Below are positions 7,656 to 16,844 of a stretch of DNA of 64,000 nucleotides, in pieces; within the stretch, counting starts at the first letter, position 1, and each line of letters starts with the position of its first letter. The position numbers and the translations under genes are program-made. The notes below the pieces were generated by a model. It was not told the origin of the DNA. It did no database searches and saw only the letters and a program-made list of their open reading frames with translations. The DNA comes from Cyanobacteriota bacterium (GTDB taxonomy: Bacteria; Acidobacteriota; Vicinamibacteria; Vicinamibacterales; UBA2999): contig JAIEMQ010000013.1 of the NCBI GenBank assembly GCA_019752015.1, positions 140,708 to 204,707 on the forward strand, in the 5' to 3' direction.

Positions 7656-9197
7656 GTGAGTCATCAAACTGTACTGGTTCTCGATTTCGGGTCGCAGTTT
7701 ACCCAGCTGATTGCCCGACGCCTGCGCGAGCTCTCCGTCTACTGCGAGATCCTGCCGTTCAACACCCCGATCGCCGCGATCAAGGCGAAGCACCCGATCG
7801 GCATCATCCTGTCCGGCGGGCCGAGCAGCGTGGATGAAGAAGGCGCGCCGCACATCGATCGCGCCGTGCTCGACCTCGGTGTGCCGACGCTCGGCGTTTG
7901 CTACGGTATGCAGCTGATGACCCACATGCTCGGCGGCACGCTGGCGCGGTCGGGTCATCGTGAGTTCGGACACGCGCTCGTGCGCCGCGATCCGTCAATC
8001 GCCTCGCGGATGTGGAAGGGCATGCCCGACCAGCTCAAGGTCTGGGCAAGCCATGGCGACTTCGTCGCCGCCGCGCCGCCCGGATTCGCCGTCGCCGCGA
8101 GCAGCGATAACGCGCCGGTCGCCGTCATGGAAGCGCCGGAGCGCGGCTATTACGCGCTGCTGTTTCATCCGGAGGTCGCGCATACCGATCGCGGCAAGGA
8201 GCTGCTGCGCAATTTCGCGTTCGACGTCTGCGGCTGCACCGGCGACTGGACGATTGCATCGTTTATCGACGAAGCGACGTCGCGGATCAAGGCGCAGGTC
8301 GGCAACGGCCGCGTCGTGTGCGGACTGTCGGGCGGTGTCGATTCAACCGTTGCGGCCTCGATCATTCACCGCGCGATCGGCGATCGCCTGCAGTGCATCT
8401 TCGTGGACAACGGTCTGCTGCGATTGAACGAAGCACAGCAGGTCGTCGAGCGTTACAAGAAGCTGAAGCTGCCGGTGCATCACGTCGATGCGAGCGCGAC
8501 GTTCCTCGATCGCCTCGCCGGCGTCACCGATCCGGAGAAGAAGCGCAAGATCATCGGCAAGACCTTCATCGATGTCTTCAACGACAAGGCGAAGGAGCTC
8601 GGCGACTTTGATTTCCTCGCCCAGGGCACGCTGTATCCCGACGTGATCGAATCGGTGTCGGTCCGCGGCCCCTCAGCCACTATCAAGAGTCATCACAACG
8701 TTGGCGGGTTGCCCGAGGGCATGAAGTTCAAGCTGGTCGAGCCGCTGCGCGAGCTCTTCAAGGATGAGGTGCGCGCGGTCGGCCGCGATCTCGGCATCGA
8801 CAAGGAATTCCTCGTGCGGCAGCCGTTCCCGGGTCCGGGCCTCGCGGTCCGCATGCTCGGCGACATCACGCGCGACAAGATCGCGCTGCTGCAGAAGGCG
8901 GATGCGATCGTCGCCGATGAAGTGCGCAAGGCCGGCTGGTACGAGCGCATCTGGCAAAGCTTCGCGGTCCTGCTGCCGGTGCAGAGCGTCGGCGTGATGG
9001 GCGACGCACGCACCTACGAGTTCACGGTGGCCGTGCGCGCGGTGGAAAGCCTCGACGGCATGACCGCCGACTGGGCGCGGTTGCCGCACGATCTGCTCGC
9101 CAGCATTTCGTCGCGCATCGTCAACGAAGTGCGCGGCATCAATCGCGTGGTCTACGACATCAGCTCGAAGCCCCCCTCAACCATCGAGTGGGAATAA
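7656..9197 (+). CDS. guaA: GMP synthase (glutamine-hydrolysing)
   Basis: The enzyme converts XMP to GMP in purine synthesis. The 513-residue product has an N-terminal class I glutamine amidotransferase domain (VLDFGSQFTQLI, nucleophile Cys in GVCYGMQLM, LFHPEVAHT). An ATP pyrophosphatase domain follows with the PP-loop GLSGGVDSTV, and the C-terminus SKPPSTIEWE is the canonical GuaA ending. GTG 7656 is chosen because MSHQTVLVLDFG is the conserved start and AAGGG lies 5 nt upstream; a TATAAT hexamer sits at 7625-7630. Its TAA overlaps the dnaE ATG by one base. Confidence 0.98.
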   Translation: MSHQTVLVLDFGSQFTQLIARRLRELSVYCEILPFNTPIAAIKAKHPIGIILSGGPSSVDEEGAPHIDRAVLDLGVPTLGVCYGMQLMTHMLGGTLARSGHREFGHALVRRDPSIASRMWKGMPDQLKVWASHGDFVAAAPPGFAVAASSDNAPVAVMEAPERGYYALLFHPEVAHTDRGKELLRNFAFDVCGCTGDWTIASFIDEATSRIKAQVGNGRVVCGLSGGVDSTVAASIIHRAIGDRLQCIFVDNGLLRLNEAQQVVERYKKLKLPVHHVDASATFLDRLAGVTDPEKKRKIIGKTFIDVFNDKAKELGDFDFLAQGTLYPDVIESVSVRGPSATIKSHHNVGGLPEGMKFKLVEPLRELFKDEVRAVGRDLGIDKEFLVRQPFPGPGLAVRMLGDITRDKIALLQKADAIVADEVRKAGWYERIWQSFAVLLPVQSVGVMGDARTYEFTVAVRAVESLDGMTADWARLPHDLLASISSRIVNEVRGINRVVYDISSKPPSTIEWE

Positions 9198-12100
9198 TGA
9201 AGGAGTTCGTCCACCTTCATCTGCATACTGAGTTCTCGCTGCTCGACGGCGCGTGCCGCATCGACGAGCTGCTCGACGAAGCGCAGCGGCTCAACATGCC
9301 GGCGCTCGCCGTCACCGAGCACGGCAACATGTTCTCGGCCGTCGTTTTTCATGACGCGGCGAGGAAGCGCGGCATCAATCCCATTCTCGGCTGCGAGGTC
9401 TATGTTGCTCCCGGCGATCGCCGCGACAAGAGCGGTACGCCTGGCGAGACGGCGAATCACCTCGTGCTGCTCGCGGAGAACGAGAAGGGGTTCAAGAACC
9501 TCATCAAGCTCGTCTCGGCCGGCTACACCGAAGGCTTCTATTACAAGCCCCGCATCGACAAGCAGCTGCTCGCGCAGCATGCGGAAGGTTTGATCGGCCT
9601 CAGCAGCTGCCTCAAGGGTGAGGTTGCGTCCGAAATCCGCGGTGAGCAGGCGAAGCGGGCGATCGCCGCCGCATCGACGTATCAGGACATTCTCGGCAAG
9701 GGCAACTTTTTCCTCGAGATGCAGTACCAGGGCATCGACGAGCAGCGCATTGTCAACAACGGCCTGTTGCCGATCGCCAAAGACCTCAGCATGCCGCTCG
9801 TCGTCACCAACGACGTGCACTACCTGCGGCATGGCGACAACAAACCCCACGACATTCTGCTGTGCATCGGCACCGGCAAGTCGGTGAACGACTCGAACCG
9901 CCTGAAGTATCACGGCGATCAGTTCTTCCTGAAGACCGGCGAGCAGATGGCGGAGGTGTTCGGCGACTATCCCGAGGCAATGAAGAACACGTTGGTGATC
10001 GCCGAGCGATGCAACGTGGTGATTCCGTCGGGCGAGAACCACCTGCCGAAATTCGCGGTGCCGGACGGCTTCACGCTCGACGATTACTTCGAGCACGTCG
10101 TTCGGCAGGGTTACGCGCAGCGCCTGGAGCGATTGCGCCAGCTCGACGCGGAAGGGAAGCTGCGCCTGCCGCTGAGCTCATACGACGAACGGCTGTCGTA
10201 CGAGATCGCGATGATCAAGAAGATGGGGTATCCCGGCTACTTCCTGATCGTCTGGGACTTCATCCGCTATGCGCGCGAGCACGGCATCCCGGTTGGTCCA
10301 GGCCGTGGTTCCGCGGCCGGTAGCCTTGCCGCCTGGGCGCTACGGATCACCGACGTCGATCCGCTGCATTACGATCTGATTTTCGAGCGCTTCCTCAACC
10401 CCGAGCGCGTGTCGCTGCCGGATATCGACGTCGACTTCTGCGAGCGCCGCCGCGGCGAAGTGATCGCCTACGTCACCGAGAAGTACGGCCGCGACAACGT
10501 CTCGCAGATCATCACGTTCGGCACCATGAAGGCCAAGGCCGTCATCCGCGACGTTGGCCGGGTCATGGACATGCCGTACGCCGATGTCGATCGCATTGCC
10601 AAGCAGATCCCGCCGGCGCTCGACATGACGCTCGAGAAGGCGCTCGCCGAGAATCCGGTCCTTCGGGAGATGGCGAAGACCGATCCGCGTGTCAACGACG
10701 TCCTCGAAATGGGCAAGCGCCTCGAGGGCGTCTCGCGCAATGCCGGCGTCCATGCCGCCGGCGTCGTCATCGCGCCCGGGCCGATCAGCGACTACGCGCC
10801 GCTCTTCAAGAGCAACCGCGACGAAATCACGACGCAGTGGGCGATGAAAGAGGTCGAGCGCGTCGGCCTCCTGAAGATGGACTTCCTCGGCCTCAGCACG
10901 CTGACGCTGATCCAGGACGCCCTCGCCGAGATCAGGCGCACCGAAGGCTTCGACCTCGACATCGACAACGTCCCGCTCGACGACGCGAAGACGTATCAAC
11001 TGTTCGTGGACGGTCAGACCTACGGCATCTTCCAGTTCGAAAGCTCGGGCATGCGCGAAATCCTGCGGCGCGCCAAGCCGCAGCGGCTCGAAGATCTGAT
11101 CGCCATGAACGCGCTCTACCGGCCCGGCCCGCTCAAGGGCGGCATGGTGGACGACTACATCAACCGCAAGGCCGGCAGAAGCGAAGTGAAGTACGAGCTC
11201 GCATCGCTCGAGCCGATCCTCGCGGACACCTACGGCGTCATCGCATATCAGGAACAGGTCATGCGCATGGCGTCGGTGCTCGCCGGCTTCACGATGGGCC
11301 AGTCCGACGTGCTGCGCAAGGCCATGGGCAAGAAGGATCCCAAGGTCATGGCCAAGCAGCGCGAGGCGTTCATGTCGGGCGCGCTGGCCAACGGCATCAG
11401 CGAGAAGAAGGCCAGCAAGATCTTCGAGCTGATGGAGTACTTCGCGGGCTACGGCTTCAACAAGTCGCACTCGACCGCGTATGCCTTCCTCGCGTATCAG
11501 ACCGCCTATCTCAAGGCGAACTACCCGCGGCATTTCGCGGCGGCGCTGCTGACGATCGAAGCGGCCAACACCGACAAGCTCGCCGTCTACATTGCCGAAT
11601 CCCGCGAGCGCGGCATTGCGGTGCTGCCGCCCGACATCAACCAGAGCCAGCTGCACTTCACGGTCGTGCCCGAAGGCGTGCGCTTCGGTCTGACGGCGAT
11701 CAAGGGACTCGGCGAAGGCGCGATCCGCGCGATCATCGAAGTCCGCGACCGGGCCGGGCAAATCACCTCGATTCACCAGCTTTGCGAAGAGCTCGATCTC
11801 CGCATCGTCAACAAGAAGGTGCTCGAAGCGCTGGTGAAGTCCGGCGCCTGCGACAGCCTGGTGCCGAAAGGCGCCGGCCTGCCGGCCGGCCGCGCGAAGT
11901 TTTTTGGCTGCGTCGACAGCGCGATCGAGCACGGCAACCGCACGCAGCGCGATCGTGAGCTCGGTCAGTCGGATCTGTTCGGCGGCGGGGAAGACAACAA
12001 CCTCTCGATCATCCGCTTGCCGGATTCGACGCCGTGGACCGAGATGGAGCTGTTGTCGCACGAGAAGGATGCGCTCGGCCTCTACCTGAGCGGACACCCG

Positions 12101-12718
12101 ATCGATCGGCACGCCGAAGCGCTCCGCGCCTTCGGCGCGAAGACCGTCGGCGATCTGACGATGACGGAGATTCCGCAGAGCACGGATGGCTCGCCGGGCC
12201 GGCTGATCATCGAAGAGGTGTATGTGGGTGGTATCGTGTCCGGCTTCCGCGGGTTGAAGACCAAGAAGGGCGATCCGATGTGCGTGTTTACGCTCGAGGA
12301 TCACCAGGGCGCCGTCGAGGTCGTCGTCTTCCCGGAAATGTTCGGCCGCCACCGCGCGCTGATCGAGAACGGCGCGCTGCTGCTGGTGCGCGGCAAGTTC
12401 GAGCGCGACGAAGAGAACTCACGCTTCCAGTGTTCCGATATCCTGCCGCTCGCGGCCTTGAAGGAACGCCTGTCGCGCGGCGTGCGGATCCGGTTGAACG
12501 CCACCTGCCCGCGTGAGACCATCGAGGCGCTCTGGGAAGTGATGACGAAGCATCGCGGCGATCGTCCGGTGGCGGTCGAAGTCGAGATGAACGGCGGCTC
12601 GCGCCACGTCATTGTCCGCGCCGAGGTGACGCATTCCATTCGCGTGCGGACCTCGGAGGAGTTTGTGAGCGATGTCGAGCGGTTGTGCGGCATCGGCTCG
12701 GTCACGATTCATTCGTGA
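9197..12718 (+). CDS. dnaE: DNA polymerase III alpha subunit
   Basis: This is the 1173-residue replicative polymerase of the DnaE1 type. It starts with the PHP domain (HLHLHTEFSLLDGA), followed by the palm with the catalytic aspartates in LPDIDVDFCERRR (about residue 405). The helix-hairpin-helix region and an OB fold (IVSGFRGLKTKKGDPM, about residue 1010) come near the C-terminus. ATG 9197 overlaps the guaA stop (TAATG), so translation is probably coupled. Length and domain order are normal for the family. Confidence 0.98.
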   Translation: MKEFVHLHLHTEFSLLDGACRIDELLDEAQRLNMPALAVTEHGNMFSAVVFHDAARKRGINPILGCEVYVAPGDRRDKSGTPGETANHLVLLAENEKGFKNLIKLVSAGYTEGFYYKPRIDKQLLAQHAEGLIGLSSCLKGEVASEIRGEQAKRAIAAASTYQDILGKGNFFLEMQYQGIDEQRIVNNGLLPIAKDLSMPLVVTNDVHYLRHGDNKPHDILLCIGTGKSVNDSNRLKYHGDQFFLKTGEQMAEVFGDYPEAMKNTLVIAERCNVVIPSGENHLPKFAVPDGFTLDDYFEHVVRQGYAQRLERLRQLDAEGKLRLPLSSYDERLSYEIAMIKKMGYPGYFLIVWDFIRYAREHGIPVGPGRGSAAGSLAAWALRITDVDPLHYDLIFERFLNPERVSLPDIDVDFCERRRGEVIAYVTEKYGRDNVSQIITFGTMKAKAVIRDVGRVMDMPYADVDRIAKQIPPALDMTLEKALAENPVLREMAKTDPRVNDVLEMGKRLEGVSRNAGVHAAGVVIAPGPISDYAPLFKSNRDEITTQWAMKEVERVGLLKMDFLGLSTLTLIQDALAEIRRTEGFDLDIDNVPLDDAKTYQLFVDGQTYGIFQFESSGMREILRRAKPQRLEDLIAMNALYRPGPLKGGMVDDYINRKAGRSEVKYELASLEPILADTYGVIAYQEQVMRMASVLAGFTMGQSDVLRKAMGKKDPKVMAKQREAFMSGALANGISEKKASKIFELMEYFAGYGFNKSHSTAYAFLAYQTAYLKANYPRHFAAALLTIEAANTDKLAVYIAESRERGIAVLPPDINQSQLHFTVVPEGVRFGLTAIKGLGEGAIRAIIEVRDRAGQITSIHQLCEELDLRIVNKKVLEALVKSGACDSLVPKGAGLPAGRAKFFGCVDSAIEHGNRTQRDRELGQSDLFGGGEDNNLSIIRLPDSTPWTEMELLSHEKDALGLYLSGHPIDRHAEALRAFGAKTVGDLTMTEIPQSTDGSPGRLIIEEVYVGGIVSGFRGLKTKKGDPMCVFTLEDHQGAVEVVVFPEMFGRHRALIENGALLLVRGKFERDEENSRFQCSDILPLAALKERLSRGVRIRLNATCPRETIEALWEVMTKHRGDRPVAVEVEMNGGSRHVIVRAEVTHSIRVRTSEEFVSDVERLCGIGSVTIHS

Positions 12719-12726
12719 CGCCGTAG

Positions 12727-12748
12727 AGGCGGGACTTTAGTCCCGCCT
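12727..12748. repeat. Perfect 10-bp-stem hairpin between dnaE and accA
   Basis: AGGCGGGACT and AGTCCCGCCT flank a 2-nt loop in the 48-bp gap between the two genes. No T-run follows, so it is more likely an intergenic palindromic repeat or mRNA stability element than an intrinsic terminator. It lies 18 nt before the accA start and could affect its translation. Confidence 0.75.
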
Positions 12749-12766
12749 GTGCCGGCGTCTGTGCTT

Positions 12767-13723
12767 ATGCCTGACCTACTTGAGTTTGAAGAACCCATCG
12801 GGGAACTACTGAAAGAGATCGAGGCTCTGTCCACGCTCGCGCCAAGCCCCGAGCGCGATCAGGAGATCGCGCGCCTCGAAGGCCGCGTCAACGTAATGCG
12901 CGGCGATCTCTATCGCAACCTGACGCCGTGGCAGCGCGTCCAGGTCGCGCGGCACCCGTCGCGCCCGACCACGCTCGATTACGTCGAGCGACTGTTCACC
13001 GACTTCGTCGAGCTCCACGGCGATCGCCGTTTCGCGGACGATCACGCCATCGTCACCGGCACCGCGCTGTACAAGGGCGCGCCGATCCTGGTGGTCGGCC
13101 ATCAGAAGGGCGGCGACACCAAGCAGAAGATCTATCGCAACTTCGGCTACGCGCGGCCGGACGGCTACCGCAAGGCCATGCGGACGATGGAGATGGCGCA
13201 GAAGTTCAAGCGTCCGATCATCTGTTTCGTCGACACGCCGGCGGCCTACCCCGGCATCGAGTCCGAAGAACGGGGCGTCGCCGAAGCGATCGCCCTCAAC
13301 CTGCGCGAGATGGCGATGCTCGAAGTGCCGGTGATCGTCCTCGTCCACGGTGAAGGCGGCAGCGGCGGCGCGCTCGGCATTGCCGTCGGCGACCGCATCC
13401 TGATGCACGAGTTCGCGATCTACAGCGTCATTCCACCGGAAGGCTGCGCCGCGATCCTGTGGCGCGACGCCAACAAGAAGGTCGAAGCGTCGGCGGCCCT
13501 CAAGATCACGGCGCCGGACTTGCTGGGCCTCGGCATCATCGACGAGATCGTCAACGAGCCGGTGGGCGGCGCGCATACCGATCCCGCGCAGGCGACCGCG
13601 CTGGTCGATATCGCGCTCTCGAGGGCGCTCGCTGAAGTGGGCGCGATGTCGGTCGACGATCGCCTCAACGCGCGCTACGACAAGTTCCGCACAATGGGCT
13701 CGGTCGGAATCATTGAGTCCTGA
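12767..13723 (+). CDS. accA: Acetyl-CoA carboxylase carboxyltransferase subunit alpha
   Basis: AccA pairs with AccD to transfer the carboxyl group from biotin to acetyl-CoA, the first step of fatty acid synthesis. The 318-residue product shows the N-terminal coiled segment (EFEEPIGELLKEIEAL), RHPSRPTTLDYVERLF, CFVDTPAAYPGIESEERG and the oxyanion-hole glycines in HGEGGSGGALGI. ATG 12767 gives the standard start MPDLLEFEEPI; an upstream GTG would add six poorly matching residues. Its TGA overlaps the recJ ATG. Confidence 0.97.
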   Translation: MPDLLEFEEPIGELLKEIEALSTLAPSPERDQEIARLEGRVNVMRGDLYRNLTPWQRVQVARHPSRPTTLDYVERLFTDFVELHGDRRFADDHAIVTGTALYKGAPILVVGHQKGGDTKQKIYRNFGYARPDGYRKAMRTMEMAQKFKRPIICFVDTPAAYPGIESEERGVAEAIALNLREMAMLEVPVIVLVHGEGGSGGALGIAVGDRILMHEFAIYSVIPPEGCAAILWRDANKKVEASAALKITAPDLLGLGIIDEIVNEPVGGAHTDPAQATALVDIALSRALAEVGAMSVDDRLNARYDKFRTMGSVGIIES

Positions 13724-15432
13724 TGGCAGTTCCCCCTGTCTGGAACACGCGCCCGCATGATGAAGCCGCCGCGACGACTCTCGCCAACGAGCTGAAGCTG
13801 TCGGCGATCACCGCGCGCCTGCTGGCGATTCGCGGCCTGACCGATCCCGATGAAGCGTCGCGCTTCATGAATCCGACGCTCGACCAGCTCTACGATCCCT
13901 ACCGGCTGGCCGGCCTCGAATGCGCCGCCGATCGGCTGTTGCAGGCGATCACCAATCGCGAGCGCATTGCGATCCACGGCGACTACGACGTCGACGGCAT
14001 CACGTCGACGGTGATCCTGCGCCGCGCGCTCGAGCTGCTCGGCGCCGATGTCGGTCACTTCATTCCCGAGCGCCTCACCGACGGCTATGGCCTGCAGCCC
14101 GGCACGATTGATCGCCTGCACGCCGAAGGCGTCAAGCTGATCGTGTCGGTTGATTGCGGCATCCGCGCGCCGGAAGCGGCGCGGCGCGCCCGTCAGCTCG
14201 GCGTCGACCTGATCATCACCGACCATCACGAACCGGACGACGAATTGCCGGATGCGTGCGCGATCGTCAATCCCAAGCGGCACGACTGCAGCTATCCCGA
14301 CAAGAACCTCGCCGGCGTCGGCGTCGCGCTCAAGCTGGTGCAGGCGCTGTGCGCGCGGGCGGGGAAGTCGGCATGGCTGCCGGCGTTCGTGAAGATCGCA
14401 TCGATTGGCACCCTCGCCGACGTCGTCCCGCTGATTGGCGAAAATCGCATTATCGCGAAGCTCGGCTTGCAGATGCTGACCAAGGGCCCGCACAAGGTCG
14501 GGCTGCGCGCGCTCTTCGAAGCGGCGGGCCTCAGCGGCAAGACGATAGACAGCTATCACATCGGCTTCATGGTCGCGCCTCGCATCAATGCCGCCGGGCG
14601 CATGAGCACGCCGGACATCGCGACGCGGCTGCTGCTCGCATCGGATGAGGGGATGGCCGAGGAGGCGAAGGCCCTGGCCGCACAGCTCGAAGCGGAGAAC
14701 ACGCGGCGCCGCCAGGAGGACCAGGACATCCTCGCGAAGGCGAAGAAGATCGTCGAGACCGATCCCGAGATCGGCTCGCGCAGCGTGCTGGTCGTCGCCG
14801 GAGAAGGCTGGCACCGCGGCGTGATCGGCATCGTCGCCTCGAAGCTGGTGGACGCGTTCTATCGCCCGGCGATCGTGCTGTCGATCGACGGCGAGATCGC
14901 CCACGGATCGTGCCGCAGCATCATGGGCTTCGACATGCTCGCGGCACTCGAATCGTGCGCGCCGCTGATGAAGCGCTTCGGCGGCCACAAGGCCGCGGCC
15001 GGACTGCAGCTCGAGACCTCGCGCATCAGGGAATTCCGGCAGGCCGTGAACGAACACGCCGACGCGATCCTCGGCCCGGATGATCTGCGTCCTTCGCTGT
15101 GGCTCGACGGCCCGCTCGCGCTTCACGACATCAACGAGCGGGTGATGGCGGAGTTCGCCGCGCTGGCGCCGTTTGGCCCCGGCAATCCGCGGCCGAAGTT
15201 CCATACCAACGGCGTGGCAATCGTCGACGGCCCCCGATTATTGAAGGACCGCCACCTGAAGATGAGCCTCAAGCAGAACGGCCGGGTCCTGCGCGCCATT
15301 CAGTGGAACGCCGCCGAGCGCGAACCGAATCTCACCGCCAAGAAAGACGCCGTCGAGATCGCCTACACGATCGAAGAAAACGAATTTCAAGGCACGAAGT
15401 ACGTAGAGCTGCGACTCGAGGACTTCAGGTAG
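13723..15432 (+). CDS. recJ: Single-stranded-DNA-specific exonuclease RecJ
   Basis: RecJ is a 5'-3' ssDNA exonuclease of recombination and repair. The 569-residue product has the DHH phosphoesterase motifs HGDYDVDGITST, VSVDCGI and ITDHHEP, the linker with VAPRINAAGRM, the DHHA1 motif FGGHKAAAGL, and a C-terminal OB-like segment. Length and motif order are normal. It is translationally coupled to accA by the overlap TGATG and is the last clearly conserved gene before an accessory patch. Confidence 0.97.
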   Translation: MAVPPVWNTRPHDEAAATTLANELKLSAITARLLAIRGLTDPDEASRFMNPTLDQLYDPYRLAGLECAADRLLQAITNRERIAIHGDYDVDGITSTVILRRALELLGADVGHFIPERLTDGYGLQPGTIDRLHAEGVKLIVSVDCGIRAPEAARRARQLGVDLIITDHHEPDDELPDACAIVNPKRHDCSYPDKNLAGVGVALKLVQALCARAGKSAWLPAFVKIASIGTLADVVPLIGENRIIAKLGLQMLTKGPHKVGLRALFEAAGLSGKTIDSYHIGFMVAPRINAAGRMSTPDIATRLLLASDEGMAEEAKALAAQLEAENTRRRQEDQDILAKAKKIVETDPEIGSRSVLVVAGEGWHRGVIGIVASKLVDAFYRPAIVLSIDGEIAHGSCRSIMGFDMLAALESCAPLMKRFGGHKAAAGLQLETSRIREFRQAVNEHADAILGPDDLRPSLWLDGPLALHDINERVMAEFAALAPFGPGNPRPKFHTNGVAIVDGPRLLKDRHLKMSLKQNGRVLRAIQWNAAEREPNLTAKKDAVEIAYTIEENEFQGTKYVELRLEDFR

Positions 15433-15651
15433 CGCAGAATGTGCCTGGGTGCTGACCAAGGCGGTCCGCTTGATCATCGGCCGTCCGGATTAGGGCGGAC
15501 TGCTCGGCCGTTTCGCGCTGCACGTGACGGCATGGCTGTTCCTGGTGATCCCGGTCGGCGCGATTCGGCGGTTCAGCACCGAATTGACGGAGGCTCGCTC
15601 CAGAGATGTGACGGCCTGAGCTGATTTCCGCAGAGATGTCACACTGGCCAT
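15433..15651. other. Degraded intergenic stretch after recJ
   Basis: No intact gene is visible. On the plus strand two conceptual peptides (TKAVRLIIGRPD, then after a TAG, a hydrophobic stretch AWLFLVIPVGAIRRF ending at a TGA near 15617) look like the relic of a small membrane protein. Two direct copies of CAGAGATGT followed by SAC (near 15601 and 15631) resemble insertion-sequence end debris. Neither point can be proved from this sequence alone. Confidence 0.35.
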
Positions 15652-15819
15652 GTGCCATCATTGGCCGCGAGTATCATCGCGTCTCTGGCCGGCTACGTCG
15701 TGGACGCGATGATCCAGCCGTTCCTCGGCCTCGTTCCGAGGATCTTCATCGGCATTGTGGTCACCATCTACGTCTATGTGTATGCGCGCAACTGGCTCGC
15801 GGATTTGCAGGGCCGCTGA
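15652..15819 (+). CDS. Small membrane protein (55 aa)
   Basis: A GTG-initiated frame encodes 55 residues with two hydrophobic stretches (ASIIASLAGYVVDAMI and IFIGIVVTIYVYVYA) and a charged tail RNWLADLQGR. The alternation of hydrophobic and polar residues and the lack of rare-codon runs suggest a real gene. Its stop is adjacent to the ATG of the next (frameshifted) membrane gene, so they would form an operon. I do not recognise the family. Confidence 0.5.
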   Translation: MPSLAASIIASLAGYVVDAMIQPFLGLVPRIFIGIVVTIYVYVYARNWLADLQGR

Positions 15820-16198
15820 ATGGTGAAATGGGTGCTGGCAACGATCGCCTTGCTCTTCGGTTTGGCCGGGAGCGCGGTCCTCATTTCAATGTCGAGCCGA
15901 CAGGTATTGGCAACCCAGGGAAGCGGCGGTATTGGTGCGGTCAGCGCCGGATCGCTGAAGCGGTCTTCGAGCTCGGCCCATTCATCAGCGCGCAGGCGGC
16001 GTTGCGAATGGCGGCGTGGAGACGCGCTGTGCCCCGCGGGCGCCGCGATGGCACCTCGTCACGTCGGTGCTTTTGATCGTGCTGGTCATCGCAATGCCGC
16101 CGGTGATCGCGCTGTCTGTGATCGTCCTTCAGGTCGGCATCACGATCGGTGCTCTCGTGCTGCTGGTGGTCCGCGGGCGCGCGGCTGACAAAGCGTGA
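15820..16198 (+). pseudogene. Frameshifted small membrane protein
   Basis: The first 45 codons read as a signal or membrane segment (VKWVLATIALLFGLAGSAVL) in one frame. The continuation AVFELGPFISAQAA lies in a second frame and APRWHLVTSVLLIVLVIAM with a further membrane span in a third. Joining the three frames gives a coherent protein of about 125 residues with two or three membrane spans, ending at 16196-16198. Two one-base indels near 15950 and 16000 therefore break the gene, unless they are sequencing errors. Confidence 0.55.
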
Positions 16199-16480
16199 CA
16201 TCGGAAGTCGCTGTTCGCATCGTGTTGCAGGATCCGCCTGCCGGTGTCCTGTACGGCATTCAGCGTGGCAAGGGCTCGAATTACCGCGTCGACTTCGCGC
16301 AAACGCCGAAGCGTGGCGACGTGACGTTCGACTTCGCCATCGGGGTATCGGTCAAGAACGGCAAGCCAGATTTCAGCGGCGAGTACGTGCAGGGCACGCC
16401 GGCGCGGCGATTCATCTACATCGATGTCGGGACCTACGCCGGGCAGAAGGACACGCCATGGTCGCGAAGGATGATCGTGT
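16195..16480 (+). pseudogene. DUF5990-type protein, 3'-truncated
   Basis: From GTG 16195 about 95 residues match the layout of the DUF5990 family: VRIVLQDPPAGVLYGIQRG, GDVTFDFAIGVSVKNGKPDF and RRFIYIDVGTYAGQKDTPWS. After SRRMIVS, where the family normally has a short final strand, the sequence switches to a fragment of another gene and the frame ends as an unrelated tail at 16536. The 3' end is therefore lost at a junction near 16478. The function of the family is unknown. Confidence 0.6.
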
Positions 16481-16756
16481 CAACACCGCGCTCGTTGAAA
16501 CCGCTGAGCGTGTCCGCTTTCCGCATGACATGCTGACCGGCTCGAGCAAGGACGGCACGCTTGCCGAGGGCGACTCGACTGCCGCGGCTGGAAAAGTACC
16601 GTCGGCTATGCCGTGCTCGGCCACAGTGACAAACTCGGCACGATCGGCCGCGACGGCAACCCCTGGAACTCCGCCCACCTGTCCGATGGATGCACGGCCG
16701 GAGCATTCCGCCAGACCGGCGGCAACGGCCTCTTCTACTGCTTCGCGATCGACTAG
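16481..16756 (+). pseudogene. C-terminal fragment duplicating the adjacent DUF1554-type lipoprotein
   Basis: About 90 codons correspond to the C-terminal half of the intact gene at 16845-17462. Both share FPHD[MI]LTGS, DGTLA, a GHSDK motif, NPWNSAHL/NSWNSAHL, SDGC and the ending FYCFAxD. The fragment lacks a start, carries a frameshift around 16575-16580, and is joined to the truncated DUF5990 gene. Its stop is followed by the same TTTACACCAGGGCC repeat that follows the intact copy, at the same distance, which indicates duplication of gene plus flank. Confidence 0.65.
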
Positions 16757-16803
16757 AAAGCGCAGATTTACACCAGGGCCACAGAAGGCACAGAAAGCTC
16801 CGA
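16756..16803. repeat. Solo copy of the second cassette's terminal repeat
   Basis: This stretch (core ACACCAGGGCCACAGAAGGC) matches the left end of the 17462-18092 cassette at most positions. It begins, as there, at the last base of an upstream TAG stop codon. No GxxExxY gene follows it before the next gene at 16845. Confidence 0.75.
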
Positions 16804-16844
16804 ACATTTTTTCAGGTTCGGTGTCCAAACTCCTTCGGACCCAC

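Noticed and set aside
10340..12352. Long minus-strand open frame opposite dnaE
   Set aside because: It is an antisense shadow produced by GC-rich codon bias: no start signal, His/Asp/Arg-rich composition and no motif, while the plus strand carries an unmistakable dnaE.
12727..12748. dnaE-accA hairpin as an intrinsic terminator
   Set aside because: No T-run follows, and accA, with no separate promoter seen, lies only 18 bp further.
15425..15661. Minus-strand frame after recJ as a transposase remnant
   Set aside because: The conceptual protein has no DDE or HTH motif. Only short direct repeats hint at insertion-sequence debris, so it is left as an unassigned stretch.
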